A stretch of DNA of 64,000 nucleotides from Bacilli bacterium (GTDB taxonomy: Bacteria; Bacillota_I; Bacilli_A; ML615J-28; CAG-698). Each line of letters starts with the position of its first letter. The stretch's first letter is position 1. Below the pieces are notes generated by a model. It was not told the DNA's origin, ran no database searches, and worked only from the letters and a program-made list of their open reading frames with translations. The translations under genes were made by a program, and so were the position numbers. This document shows positions 18,868 through 28,153 of the stretch, one piece after another. The stretch is from positions 59,633 through 123,632 of the forward strand of contig JAFZWP010000010.1 in the NCBI GenBank assembly GCA_017617065.1, read 5' to 3'.

Positions 18868-20616
18868 TTAACTAATTCTTCTAGAAGTCTTTGCTTCTTT
18901 AACCATCTTTGCAAATGCACTCTTTGTATCATTAACTAAATCGCTAGTGTTTCCATATTCTACAACCTTACCACCATTTAGAATTAAGATCTTAGAACAC
19001 TTAACTAAACTATTGATACGATTAGAAACAATTACTGTAACCTTATTCTTAAGTTTTAAGATTTCATCCATCATTTCTTTTTCAGTAGTTGCATCAAATT
19101 TACTTGTGGCATCATCAAATAAATAAATCTTAGCATCTTTATAAAAGGCGTTTGCTAAAATGATCTTTTGTCTTTCGATATCTGATAAGATATCTGTTCC
19201 TTCTTCAATAATTGTTTGATCATGTCTAGGTAACCCGTTTACAAGAGCTTTTAATCTACATTTATTTAAAGCATCATTATAACGATATTCATCCATTTCC
19301 ATAGGATAAATAACATTATGTTCAATTGTGCCGTGATATAATTTAGCATCTTGAGCAACAGTTGCTATTTGATCTCTTAAATAATATGTATCTACTTTAT
19401 TAATATCACAGTTATTAACTAATACTTTACCTGATTTTGGTCTAATGATCTTAGTTGCTAAATCGATAATTGTAGATTTACCACTATTTGTAAGACCTAA
19501 GATTCCTAATGATTCACCTTTACGAACTTCAAAATTGATATGTTCTAGTTTAAATTCAGAATCAGCAGAATATTCAAAACTTACATCATCAAATTGTAAA
19601 CTATAAATTTCACTTAATTCTTTAACTGTTACAACTCTATTTTCTTGCTTAATACTAAGTACGCCATTTATTTCCTCAAATGCAGATGTGGCAATTGAAG
19701 GAAGTGGTGAAACCTTTAATAAGTTATGTAAGACTGTATAGAATGTTGGAATTAAGTAAACATATCCAAGCATTGATCCAATCTTTAGATCATCTTGAGT
19801 AGCAACTAATGCCCCCATAATACCAAATGCAGCTACAAATGTTAAATTAACAATAAATTCAGTAATCAAGAAGTTTTCTTGACTAGCTAAATTAGTTTCT
19901 AACCTTGCACTCTTTTCCAGTTTTTGAGCTAATTCTTTATATGCCTTTTCTTCTACAGCCAAAGAGTTTCTAACTTTAAGTTGTTTAATTGACTTAATAT
20001 TTTCTGCTACGGCTGCATCTTGTTCTTCGCGCATCTTTTCATGTTTATATGCTTGACGTAAATGCATATAATTAATTATCTTTTGAACGCCAAAGAAAAT
20101 GATTGATCCCGCAAGTGCAATAGCTCCCATTGTGGCATTAAGAATAAATAAAGTTATTAATAATGCTAAATAAATAAGTGCATTAGTGCAAAACGTAATT
20201 AAGTTATCACCAAAGAAAACATGACCAATTCTTCTTGTACTATCTTCTACTGCTTTAAATGTTTCTTCTGTATCTAGTTTATTTATCTCTAATAAGTCAG
20301 CTCTTAAAACTGTAGAATAAGCTTCAGTCTTTAAACCCAAAGTAATTTCTGATCCAATTCGAGCAGTAAATGCACTTCTATAACTATTAAAGATAAATCC
20401 AAGTACACTTAACCCTACAAGAATCATACTAGGTAATACTAAGTTATTTTCTTCTTGTTCATTAATAGGTAGTAATACTTTTTCATCAATCATGTACTTG
20501 ATGACAAACGGACTTGCTACACGAGTAGCTATAAACAATACCGTAAAAATAGCCAAAAACATGATTAGTTTCCATTTTTCTTTGATGACATTTTTAATAA
20601 TATCTCTAGCTTTCAT
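18868..20616 (-). CDS. ABC transporter-like protein with degenerate ATPase motifs
   Basis: About 582 residues: six N-terminal membrane helices and a C-terminal nucleotide-binding domain. Walker A is intact (GLTNSGKST), but the signature reads LSDIERQK instead of LSGGQQQR and Walker B ends FDD rather than DE, so ATP turnover is doubtful. It may be a regulatory or slowly cycling relative of the adjacent exporter pair. The chosen ATG 20616 is preceded by AAGGAGG eight bases upstream; the in-frame TTG at 20640 would put that ribosome site inside the protein. A TATAAT lies just upstream. Confidence 0.82.
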   Translation of the reverse strand: MKARDIIKNVIKEKWKLIMFLAIFTVLFIATRVASPFVIKYMIDEKVLLPINEQEENNLVLPSMILVGLSVLGFIFNSYRSAFTARIGSEITLGLKTEAYSTVLRADLLEINKLDTEETFKAVEDSTRRIGHVFFGDNLITFCTNALIYLALLITLFILNATMGAIALAGSIIFFGVQKIINYMHLRQAYKHEKMREEQDAAVAENIKSIKQLKVRNSLAVEEKAYKELAQKLEKSARLETNLASQENFLITEFIVNLTFVAAFGIMGALVATQDDLKIGSMLGYVYLIPTFYTVLHNLLKVSPLPSIATSAFEEINGVLSIKQENRVVTVKELSEIYSLQFDDVSFEYSADSEFKLEHINFEVRKGESLGILGLTNSGKSTIIDLATKIIRPKSGKVLVNNCDINKVDTYYLRDQIATVAQDAKLYHGTIEHNVIYPMEMDEYRYNDALNKCRLKALVNGLPRHDQTIIEEGTDILSDIERQKIILANAFYKDAKIYLFDDATSKFDATTEKEMMDEILKLKNKVTVIVSNRINSLVKCSKILILNGGKVVEYGNTSDLVNDTKSAFAKMVKEAKTSRRIS

Positions 20617-20716
20617 GTAACTTCCTCCTTGTATTATCAATTATAACTTATTTTAATTAATATTTCCATAAATGTAAACGATTTAATTTTTTTATTTTAT
20701 TTATATATTTTCTAAT

Positions 20717-20745
20717 TTAACAATCTAACTTTTTTTTGTTATAAT
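20717..20745 (+). promoter_or_regulatory. Promoter of coaD
   Basis: TTAACA (20717-20722), 17 bases, TATAAT (20740-20745), 17 bases before the coaD start. Confidence 0.7.
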
Positions 20746-20762
20746 GGTTAAGAGGTATCAAA

Positions 20763-21254
20763 ATGAATATAGCAATATGCCCAGGATCATTTGATCCAAT
20801 TCAAAACGGTCATTTAGATATAATCAAAAGGGCTAGTATGTTAGCAGATATTGTGTATGTAGTTATTGGGATAAACCCAGATAAGCAATGCACTTTTACG
20901 CTAAACGAACGCCTCAAGATGATTAAAAAAGTAATTAAAGATATTCCTAATTGTACAGCTAGCATTAATTATGGTTTAACTGTCGATTACGCAAAAAAAG
21001 TAAATGCTAATTTAATCATCAAAGGATATCGAAACGATGAAGATTTAAAATATGAGCAAGATCAAGCTGCTAAAAATAAAGATCTTGCTCCAGAAATTGA
21101 AACTATTATTTTAAAATCCTCTAGTAAATATTCTATTATCTCATCTTCTTCTATTAAAGAAGATATAAAAAATGGTAAAGATATAGAAAACTTTATACCA
21201 AAACAAATTGCTAAATTTGTTATTAAAAAAATAAGGAGGGCTATAAATGAATGA
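20763..21254 (+). CDS. coaD: Pantetheine-phosphate adenylyltransferase
   Basis: 163-residue cytosolic enzyme of coenzyme A synthesis: 4'-phosphopantetheine plus ATP gives dephospho-CoA. The nucleotidyltransferase motif GSFDPIQNGH is at 8-17, and the C-terminal SSSSIKEDI resembles the family's ISSTxVRE element. Length is normal. It overlaps the start of the downstream GGDEF gene by eight bases. Its stop codon is TGA, which shows that UGA is not read as tryptophan in this organism. Confidence 0.96.
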   Translation: MNIAICPGSFDPIQNGHLDIIKRASMLADIVYVVIGINPDKQCTFTLNERLKMIKKVIKDIPNCTASINYGLTVDYAKKVNANLIIKGYRNDEDLKYEQDQAAKNKDLAPEIETIILKSSSKYSIISSSSIKEDIKNGKDIENFIPKQIAKFVIKKIRRAINE

Positions 21255-22410
21255 TTTAAATGTCTACTTTATAACCAATATCTTTTTATTAATAATGGTA
21301 GGTTACATATTCTTTAAAACCTCTCCAGACTTAATGAAGCAACGTGAGCAGCTCGTATTTAAAAGGTTTATACTAACTTTTGTTTGCTATATAGTATTTA
21401 ATACTCTTTGGACAATACAAGAAAAAGATTTAATACAATACCCACCATTCTTATTCAAAGTAATATGTGCTTTATCACTTTCTAGTGTAGTATTATGTTC
21501 ATTTTGCTTTTATCGTTTTTTAGTAGTTCATTTTGGTTATTTAAATGAAAAGAAATTAATATTTACAATTATAAGTATCGTGCCAATTGTAGCTACTGTA
21601 TTATTAACGATTACCTCTATTTGGACAAAAATCGTATTTTCAATTACTGATGATTTAAAAATAGTAACCGAAGGTGGTTATATAATTTTACCAATATGTG
21701 CTCTAATATATTTTGTAATCATTATTATTAGATCAAGTATTGAATCATTTAAGAATAAATCACCTCAAGCAAGACGAAACTCAATTACAATGATTTTCAC
21801 GACTATCTTCTTACTAGCATGGGTATTTGTGGATAATTTACTTGAAGGATTGACTATTATTCCACTAGCAATTTTCTTTGTAATCCTAATTATCTTCACT
21901 ACTCTTCAACAGTCAAGTATCAATACTGATTCACTAACACAAATGAATAACCGTCGCCGTGCGATGGAATACTTAGCAGTTCAACTTGATAGTGTATCAA
22001 GTGATGCTCCAATTTATGTTTATATTTGTGATATTAATCACTTCAAAATGATTAATGATACATTTGGTCATTTAGAAGGGGACCAAGCAATCATCATACT
22101 TGCTAGTGCTATTAAAGAACAAGTTCAAAAGAATAGAGCTTTTGCCGCAAGATATGGTGGTGATGAATTCATCGTTGTTGCTAAACCGCAAAACAATGAG
22201 TTCAAAGAATTTGACATCATTGATAATATAAATGAAACAGTAAAAAATAAATGTGAAGAAGCAAACAAGCCATATGATATTTCAATAACAGCTGGTGTAG
22301 TTAAATGCACAGATAAATCTATTGCTGTAGAAGCATACTTAAAAGAAGCTGATCAAATGTTATATGAAAATAAAGAAAAGCGTGAATTTGTTTCACCAAT
22401 CAAAGAATAA
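21247..22410 (+). CDS. Membrane-bound diguanylate cyclase
   Basis: 387 residues. The N-terminal ~220 residues contain about seven hydrophobic helices and look like an integral-membrane sensory module. A GGDEF domain follows, with the intact motif RYGGDEF near residue 300, so cyclic di-GMP synthesis is expected. No RxxD inhibitory site is visible. GGAGG lies upstream of the start, inside the end of coaD. It shares a terminator with the small membrane gene that converges on it. The ligand is unknown. Confidence 0.88.
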   Translation: MNDLNVYFITNIFLLIMVGYIFFKTSPDLMKQREQLVFKRFILTFVCYIVFNTLWTIQEKDLIQYPPFLFKVICALSLSSVVLCSFCFYRFLVVHFGYLNEKKLIFTIISIVPIVATVLLTITSIWTKIVFSITDDLKIVTEGGYIILPICALIYFVIIIIRSSIESFKNKSPQARRNSITMIFTTIFLLAWVFVDNLLEGLTIIPLAIFFVILIIFTTLQQSSINTDSLTQMNNRRRAMEYLAVQLDSVSSDAPIYVYICDINHFKMINDTFGHLEGDQAIIILASAIKEQVQKNRAFAARYGGDEFIVVAKPQNNEFKEFDIIDNINETVKNKCEEANKPYDISITAGVVKCTDKSIAVEAYLKEADQMLYENKEKREFVSPIKE

Positions 22411-22443
22411 AAAAGTTATCTATTTCTAGATAACTTTTTTTAT
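22410..22443. terminator. Bidirectional terminator after the membrane GGDEF gene
   Basis: Stem AAAAGTTATCTA / TAGATAACTTTT with a short loop, A-rich on one side and T-rich on the other, between converging genes. Confidence 0.9.
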
Positions 22444-22445
22444 AA

Positions 22446-22664
22446 TTATTTAAATAATCTAAAGATTCTATGAGCAAAAATCATAGAAATTAAATCAAAT
22501 AGCCAAATTAACCATCCGCCAAAAATACGAATGATTCCGCAAATCCAATGACCTTCGCTAAATCTTGTAACTACTCCTAATACCCAAGAAGTAACAGGAA
22601 TAATAGCTAAGATTAAACTAACAATCCAATTTAAACCAAAATAATCTTTTGATGCTTTTGCCAT
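22446..22664 (-). CDS. Small two-helix membrane protein
   Basis: 72 residues with two hydrophobic helices (about 13-32 and 44-63) separated by a short polar loop (TRFSEGHW), and a basic C-terminus. I recognise the general style of small Mollicutes/Bacilli membrane proteins but no characterised family. Start ATG 22664 is chosen because AAGGTGG lies seven bases upstream; the ATG at 22688 lies before that ribosome site. It is transcribed alone and convergently with the GGDEF gene. Function unknown. Confidence 0.65.
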   Translation of the reverse strand: MAKASKDYFGLNWIVSLILAIIPVTSWVLGVVTRFSEGHWICGIIRIFGGWLIWLFDLISMIFAHRIFRLFK

Positions 22665-22793
22665 AATCATACCACCTTTCAACTTCATTTTATCATAAAT
22701 TGATTATCTTTGTTAATATATTATTTAATGTTAATTGATAAGATTATTATATTTTTGTAAAATATAATTAGTAATATTAATAAGGAGAAAAAT

Positions 22794-24305
22794 ATGAAAT
22801 TAGAATTAAAATATTCTTATTCAGGAAAAGATTATAGTGTAGATATCCACGGAGATTCAAGAGTATCATTTGATATTAATCAAGATGATAATCATATACT
22901 AATTAATTTAGTAAATAAACTACCAATCATTATTAAACATTTTAGTTTTGAAATTGAGAAATCCTTTGAGAATGTTAAACAAGTTTATTTAAATGGATGG
23001 CAATCTTGGTCAACATCAAGATTATATAATTTAGATGAACATGTTGGTAAAGTAGGACTACTTGGCTTGCTAGCTAATCACCACTTTGGTGTTAAAAATT
23101 ATGGTGATTATAATTTTGTTAAGTATTCAAAGTTATATTCGCATCTATATACTTATTTAGTTAATCAAGATGATACGATTTATTTAATTGGAAGCAAAAA
23201 TGAAGTAAGTGGTTTTAGTATCATTCGCTTATTTCCAAATGAATCTAAAATTATCTTTGAAAAAGATATTGATAATGTTTCTATTTTTGGTAAATACGAA
23301 CTAGCAAGTGTAGAGATGCATGAAGGTAATCCTGAAGATGTATTTGATAAATTCTTTGGTAAAAGAATTGATGCAAAAACTAATGGTAAACTATTAAAAG
23401 GGTATACTAGTTGGTATCGTCATTATCAAAACATTGATGAAGCAAAAATCAATAATGATTTAAAAGGATTTGAAGAATCAAAAATAGACTTTAATGTCTT
23501 CCAAATTGATGATGGTTATCAACAAGCTGTCGGTGATTGGCTAAAGATAGATAAAAGAAAATTTCCTAATGGCTTAGAAAAAATTGCATCCCGTATTAAC
23601 AAAGATAACTTAACAGCTGGTATTTGGCTTGCCCCGTTTGTGGCAGAGACTACTTCTGATATTTACAAATTACACAAAGATTGGTTTTGTCTAGATAAAA
23701 AAGGACACCCTCTAAGAGCAGGTGGAAATTGGAGTGGCTTCTACTGCTTAGATGTTTATAACAAAGATGTTAGAGAATACTTAACTAAAGTGTTTAGGCA
23801 TTTTCAATTGATGGGCTTTAAGTTTTTTAAGCTTGATTTCCTTTATGCTGTATGTCTAGCTAAACGTGAAGATAAATCGCGTGGTCAAGTTATGAACGAA
23901 GCTATGGATTTCTTGCGTGAAGTATTAAAAGATAGCCTGATTCTAGGATGTGGCCTACCACTTGGAGCTGCATTTGGTAAAGTTGATTATATGCGAATTG
24001 GTCCTGATGTAACCTTATCTTGGAATGATAAATGGTTCATGCATCATATCAATAATGAGCGTCCATCAACACTAAATGCTATTAATAATACTATTGCTAG
24101 ATATCATCTAGATGGTAGAGTATTTTATAATGATCCCGATGTATTCGTATTAAGAAATAGTGAAGATGTTAGTTTAACTGATGATCAAAAATTAAAACTA
24201 TTTGATGCTAATACTAAATTTGGTAGCGTATTATTCACATCTGATGATATTGCTTTATACACAGATAATGAAAATAAAATAATTCAAAAGCTTAAAAACC
24301 TATAG
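22794..24305 (+). CDS. Alpha-galactosidase (GH36-like)
   Basis: 503 residues, no signal peptide, so it acts on imported alpha-galactosides (melibiose/raffinose type). An N-terminal beta-rich domain contains YLNGWQSWS. The barrel follows with FQIDDGYQ near 238, then KLDF near 343 carrying the likely nucleophile Asp, and GPDVTLSW near 400, where the acid/base Asp of the family would lie. It is close in size and organisation to the compact Thermotoga-type GH36 enzymes. The start is preceded by AAGGAG. It is a single gene with its own terminator and no sugar transporter beside it. Confidence 0.88.
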   Translation: MKLELKYSYSGKDYSVDIHGDSRVSFDINQDDNHILINLVNKLPIIIKHFSFEIEKSFENVKQVYLNGWQSWSTSRLYNLDEHVGKVGLLGLLANHHFGVKNYGDYNFVKYSKLYSHLYTYLVNQDDTIYLIGSKNEVSGFSIIRLFPNESKIIFEKDIDNVSIFGKYELASVEMHEGNPEDVFDKFFGKRIDAKTNGKLLKGYTSWYRHYQNIDEAKINNDLKGFEESKIDFNVFQIDDGYQQAVGDWLKIDKRKFPNGLEKIASRINKDNLTAGIWLAPFVAETTSDIYKLHKDWFCLDKKGHPLRAGGNWSGFYCLDVYNKDVREYLTKVFRHFQLMGFKFFKLDFLYAVCLAKREDKSRGQVMNEAMDFLREVLKDSLILGCGLPLGAAFGKVDYMRIGPDVTLSWNDKWFMHHINNERPSTLNAINNTIARYHLDGRVFYNDPDVFVLRNSEDVSLTDDQKLKLFDANTKFGSVLFTSDDIALYTDNENKIIQKLKNL

Positions 24306-24354
24306 ATTGTGGTTATATAAAAATAATTAATGTATCTATTATAAATCATTTTTC

Positions 24355-24392
24355 GAACATCCATTTTACATTTTGAAATGGATGTTTTTTAT
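24355..24392 (+). terminator. Terminator of the GH36 gene
   Basis: Stem AACATCCATTT / AAATGGATGTT followed by TTTTTA. Its right arm overlaps the -35 of the next promoter. Confidence 0.85.
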
Positions 24393-24400
24393 GTTATAAT
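24373..24400 (+). promoter_or_regulatory. Promoter of the dockerin phosphatase gene
   Basis: TTGAAA (24373-24378), 16 bases, TATAAT (24395-24400). It is nested in the preceding terminator hairpin. Confidence 0.7.
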
Positions 24401-24429
24401 GAAAATGATTATAATAAGGAGAATTGATA

Positions 24430-26736
24430 ATGAAAAGATTGTTTTTTGCTTTTTGTACATTCGTATTAGCATTTGCGCTCTTCTTCTCACTAGGAGCAGT
24501 TGTAAACGCTAAACAATCAGGACCAGGTAAAATTGATTGCCTAGTTTGTAACCCTGGTGAAGATTGTTCTACAGAACTAAGATTTGCTTGGAAATCTACT
24601 GAACCTAATTGCTATTTCTATTTCACAACAGCAACTGATACTAATTTCAAAAATGCTAGAAAAGAATTAGTAAGTGGGGTTGCTAATAACACAGCATACA
24701 CTAATATTAGTTCTGACACACCAGTAGAAATTAATATTTATACTTATGAATTTGAAGTTAATAATTTAGTTCCGGGAACTAAATACTTATATAAAGTATC
24801 TACTATTAAAAATGAAGCTACTAGTGGTGTTCATAATGCTACTACAGCTACTTTAACAGGTTCATTTAACTTCATTTGGGTTGGTGATGATCACTTAACA
24901 TGTGCAAGTTGGTCAAAGAGAACTACATTTACAAACAATATGTTAAAGCAAGCAGTTAATCAAATTAGCGCTGCTGGAGCTGGTGAAACTAACTTAATCG
25001 TATCAACAGGTGATACAGTTTCATATGGATCATATTATGATGATCATCTAGAATGGAATGAAGATTATGCTTTCACTAATTTCGTATTTGCAGATAGCCC
25101 TGGTAACCACGATTATTATGAACGTTGGTCAACATATAATGCTTCAAGTGGATCAAGTTCATCTAAGATGACAACTTATCCATTGTCTTGGGAAGCAGCA
25201 AGAAATATGCCAGATAATGGTTTTGCTTCTTACTCTGCTTTAGGTTATAAATCAACATATTATTTCATTTATAATAGTTGCTTATTTATTAGTTTAGATT
25301 CTATTGCTTCACACGACAATCATGCAGAACAAGAAAAGTGGTTAATTGATACTGTTAAAGGTCTAGAAGGCCAATATCAATGGTTAATCGTTTATGAACA
25401 TTATCCATTCTTTGATGGAGAAACAGCAGCTGAAACTCACTACACTGGTTCTTGCTTTGCTAACTGGTGGAAAGCATTTGATGAAATTGGTGTTGACTTA
25501 GCATTAAGTGGTGACTCTCATGTATATTTAAGAAGTAAACCTCTTAAGAATAGACAAGTTGATGAAGATGGTACTGTTTATATGACTTGTCCTCAAGTCG
25601 GTGATAGATACCGTTATATTGAAGAAAGACAAAATGATAGTTGGATGGAAGTTAGAATTGGTAGTAAAACTGGTGACTATGGCCTACAAGATAATAGTGG
25701 TTTAGGTTATATTATGGTTACTCCAGAAAAGCTAACTTATAAATTAATTGATACAACATACCAAGTTAAAGATTCATTCTCAATTTATTCAAAACGTAGC
25801 TTACCTGCAGTAATTCTCGAAAAACAAAAAGTTCAAGATGAAATCTTAGCTAGCAGCTTTGAATTACTAGGCAGAAATGGTAGTGATCATGAATCATTAG
25901 TATTTGATTTAAGTAGAGTTAATTACTTAAAGAGCCTAGAAGTTAAATTAGGTAATGAAACATTAGTTAATACTAATACATTTGATTCTGCTAATATCGA
26001 CTTAGGCAATCTAGAAGATAACAAAGTACATGAACTTGATGTTAACATTAAGTTTGTGGATGGAACTCAAAAGAGTATCAAAGTATATGGTTCTACATAT
26101 CTTCCTTATGGAACAATCGGCAACTTTAAAGTTAATGTAGTTGATGGTAAAACAGTATTAAGTTGGGAAGCAAATACTACTGACTTAATTGCTAAATACG
26201 AAGTATTTGAAGGAAGCACATCTCTAGGCACATCTACATCTACTTCTCTTGCCCTAGATTCTAAGAAACCAGTTGATACTGTTTATACACTAAAAGCTTA
26301 TACAACTAATAACGAATTAATCTTTTCTCAAGATGCCACATATAAATTCTATGGTGATATCAACTATGATGGTGCAATCAACGATTTAGATTGTGCAAAC
26401 ATATTTGCTTCAGTATTTGGTAATGCTACTTTAACTGATGAAGAAAAATTATTCGGTGATTTAAACAATGATGGTAAAGTTGATTTTGCTGATGCTACAA
26501 TCATCATGTTATATCAATCAGGTAAAGTAACTAAAACATACCATGAAAAATATACAGTAGCATTTAAAGATGAAATGGGATTAGATCTAGTCACTGTTAA
26601 AGTTATATATGGTGATGATGCTCAAGCACCAACTCCTGCTCAAAAAGATGGTTATACATTTGTTGGTTGGAGTAAACCTATTACTAATGTAACTAGTGAT
26701 TTAGTAGTATATGCAATTTACCAAAAGAATAATTAA
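24430..26736 (+). CDS. Secreted purple-acid-phosphatase-like enzyme with dockerin and InlB-type repeat
   Basis: 768 residues with an N-terminal signal peptide ending near VVNA. Order: a fibronectin-like N-terminal domain as in purple acid phosphatases (about 30-140); a metallophosphoesterase domain with GDDH, STGDT, PGNHD, EHYP and SGDSH, so the usual GHxH reads GDSH; a beta-rich linker; a type I dockerin at about 640-700 with two calcium-loop repeats (GDINYDGAIND and GDLNNDGKVDF); and a Listeria-Bacteroides/InlB B-type repeat at 705-768. It should hydrolyse phosphate esters outside the cell while docked to a cohesin. Start ATG 24430 is eight bases after AAGGAG; an in-frame TTG at 24424 is rejected. 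No LPXTG motif is present. Confidence 0.88.
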   Translation: MKRLFFAFCTFVLAFALFFSLGAVVNAKQSGPGKIDCLVCNPGEDCSTELRFAWKSTEPNCYFYFTTATDTNFKNARKELVSGVANNTAYTNISSDTPVEINIYTYEFEVNNLVPGTKYLYKVSTIKNEATSGVHNATTATLTGSFNFIWVGDDHLTCASWSKRTTFTNNMLKQAVNQISAAGAGETNLIVSTGDTVSYGSYYDDHLEWNEDYAFTNFVFADSPGNHDYYERWSTYNASSGSSSSKMTTYPLSWEAARNMPDNGFASYSALGYKSTYYFIYNSCLFISLDSIASHDNHAEQEKWLIDTVKGLEGQYQWLIVYEHYPFFDGETAAETHYTGSCFANWWKAFDEIGVDLALSGDSHVYLRSKPLKNRQVDEDGTVYMTCPQVGDRYRYIEERQNDSWMEVRIGSKTGDYGLQDNSGLGYIMVTPEKLTYKLIDTTYQVKDSFSIYSKRSLPAVILEKQKVQDEILASSFELLGRNGSDHESLVFDLSRVNYLKSLEVKLGNETLVNTNTFDSANIDLGNLEDNKVHELDVNIKFVDGTQKSIKVYGSTYLPYGTIGNFKVNVVDGKTVLSWEANTTDLIAKYEVFEGSTSLGTSTSTSLALDSKKPVDTVYTLKAYTTNNELIFSQDATYKFYGDINYDGAINDLDCANIFASVFGNATLTDEEKLFGDLNNDGKVDFADATIIMLYQSGKVTKTYHEKYTVAFKDEMGLDLVTVKVIYGDDAQAPTPAQKDGYTFVGWSKPITNVTSDLVVYAIYQKNN

Positions 26737-26741
26737 AAATT

Positions 26742-26769
26742 AGGCTCATCGCTTGATGAGCCTTTTTTC
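26742..26769 (+). terminator. Terminator of the dockerin phosphatase gene
   Basis: Stem GGCTCATC / GATGAGCC, loop GCTT, then six T. Confidence 0.92.
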
Positions 26770-26796
26770 TTCTTTCTTATTATATGTAGTTAAATA

Positions 26797-26822
26797 AAGG
26801 AAAGCATATGCTTTCCTTTCTT
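26797..26822 (-). terminator. Terminator of the pyrimidine-nucleoside phosphorylase gene
   Basis: Near-perfect palindrome AAAGGAAAGCATATGCTTTCCTTT just after the stop, followed by ATTTAA on the minus strand. Confidence 0.6.
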
Positions 26823-26823
26823 A

Positions 26824-28125
26824 TTATTCTATAACACCTAAAATAAGTTTGTTTTCTTCTACAACTTCTTCTACAATTTCAAATGCATTTAATACTTTAT
26901 CGTAAGCTTCTTTTGTTCCTTTGCCATTAGTGTGTAAATATGCTAAAGGTTCACCAACCTTTACATAATCGCCAACCTTTTTATTCATTACAACACCAAC
27001 TGCATGGTCTACATCATCTTCTTTGTTTTCTCTACCAGCTCCAAGTAACATGGCTCCTAAGCCAATTTGTAATGCTTCTTCAAACTTAACATAGCCTGAT
27101 TTTTCGCTTAGTACAGGCACAATTTCCTTTGCTTTTTCAAATAATGTATAATCTTTAGTTACGTCTTTATTTCCACCTTGGAAAGCAATCATTTGTCTTA
27201 ATTTTTCTAATGCTTCACCACTAGCTACTTTTTCTTCTACTAAAGATCTAGCTTGCTTTTCATCTATACAAATACTGGTCATTACTAATAATTTAGAACA
27301 TAAATCATAAACTAGATTTGTAAAATCTTTAGGGCCTTTTCCTTTAAGTGTTTCAATAGCTTCAATTACTTCTAAGCTATTACCAACAGCATTTCCTAAA
27401 GGTTCATTCATATTAGTTAAAACACATACTGTTTTTCTACCTAAACTATTACCAATCTTAACCATAGTTTTAGATAACTCTCTAGCCTGGGCCTCATCTT
27501 TCATGAATGCACCATCTCCAACCTTAACATCAATTAAGATGTAGTGAGCACCACTTGCTAACTTCTTAGACATAATTGAAGATGCAATTAAACCAATACT
27601 ATCTACAGTTCCAGTTACATCACGTAATGCATATAGTTTTTTATCAGCTGGTGTAATGTTTTTAGTTTGACCAATAATAGCTACGCCAACTTCTTTAACT
27701 TGTTTAAAGAAATCTTCACTGCTAATATTAATCTTACATCCAGGGATTGATTCAAGTTTATCTAGTGTTCCACCAGTATGTCCTAAACCTCTACCACTCA
27801 TCTTAGCCATCTTAAGACCACATGCGGCAAGGATTGGGCCGATGGCTAGACTAGTCTTATCCCCAACGCCTCCAGTTGAGTGTTTATCTACGCAAATACC
27901 ATCAATGCTACTTAAATCGACTTGTTCACCACTATGTAACATTTCCATCGTTAGATTAACTTTTTCTTCATCATTTAATCCTTGAAAACAAATTGCCATA
28001 AGTAATGCACTAACTTGATAATCAGGTACAATCCCTTTAACATATCCATCAATTACTTCATGGATTTCTTCTTTTGTTAATGTACCACCATATCTTTTCT
28101 TTAATATAATATCTACAACTCTCAT
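26824..28125 (-). CDS. pdp: Pyrimidine-nucleoside phosphorylase
   Basis: 433-residue cytosolic salvage enzyme that cleaves (deoxy)thymidine and uridine with phosphate to base plus (deoxy)ribose 1-phosphate. The family signature KMSGRGLGHTGGTLDKLESIPG is near residues 113-134, and KHSTGGVGDKTS is near 82. Length matches the Bacillus-type enzyme, which accepts both uridine and thymidine; thymidine phosphorylase (deoA) is the alternative name. It is a single gene. The role fits pyrimidine scavenging, although thyA is also present downstream. Confidence 0.92.
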   Translation of the reverse strand: MRVVDIILKKRYGGTLTKEEIHEVIDGYVKGIVPDYQVSALLMAICFQGLNDEEKVNLTMEMLHSGEQVDLSSIDGICVDKHSTGGVGDKTSLAIGPILAACGLKMAKMSGRGLGHTGGTLDKLESIPGCKINISSEDFFKQVKEVGVAIIGQTKNITPADKKLYALRDVTGTVDSIGLIASSIMSKKLASGAHYILIDVKVGDGAFMKDEAQARELSKTMVKIGNSLGRKTVCVLTNMNEPLGNAVGNSLEVIEAIETLKGKGPKDFTNLVYDLCSKLLVMTSICIDEKQARSLVEEKVASGEALEKLRQMIAFQGGNKDVTKDYTLFEKAKEIVPVLSEKSGYVKFEEALQIGLGAMLLGAGRENKEDDVDHAVGVVMNKKVGDYVKVGEPLAYLHTNGKGTKEAYDKVLNAFEIVEEVVEENKLILGVIE

Positions 28126-28153
28126 TTTTTACCTCTAATCCTATCCTCTTTTC

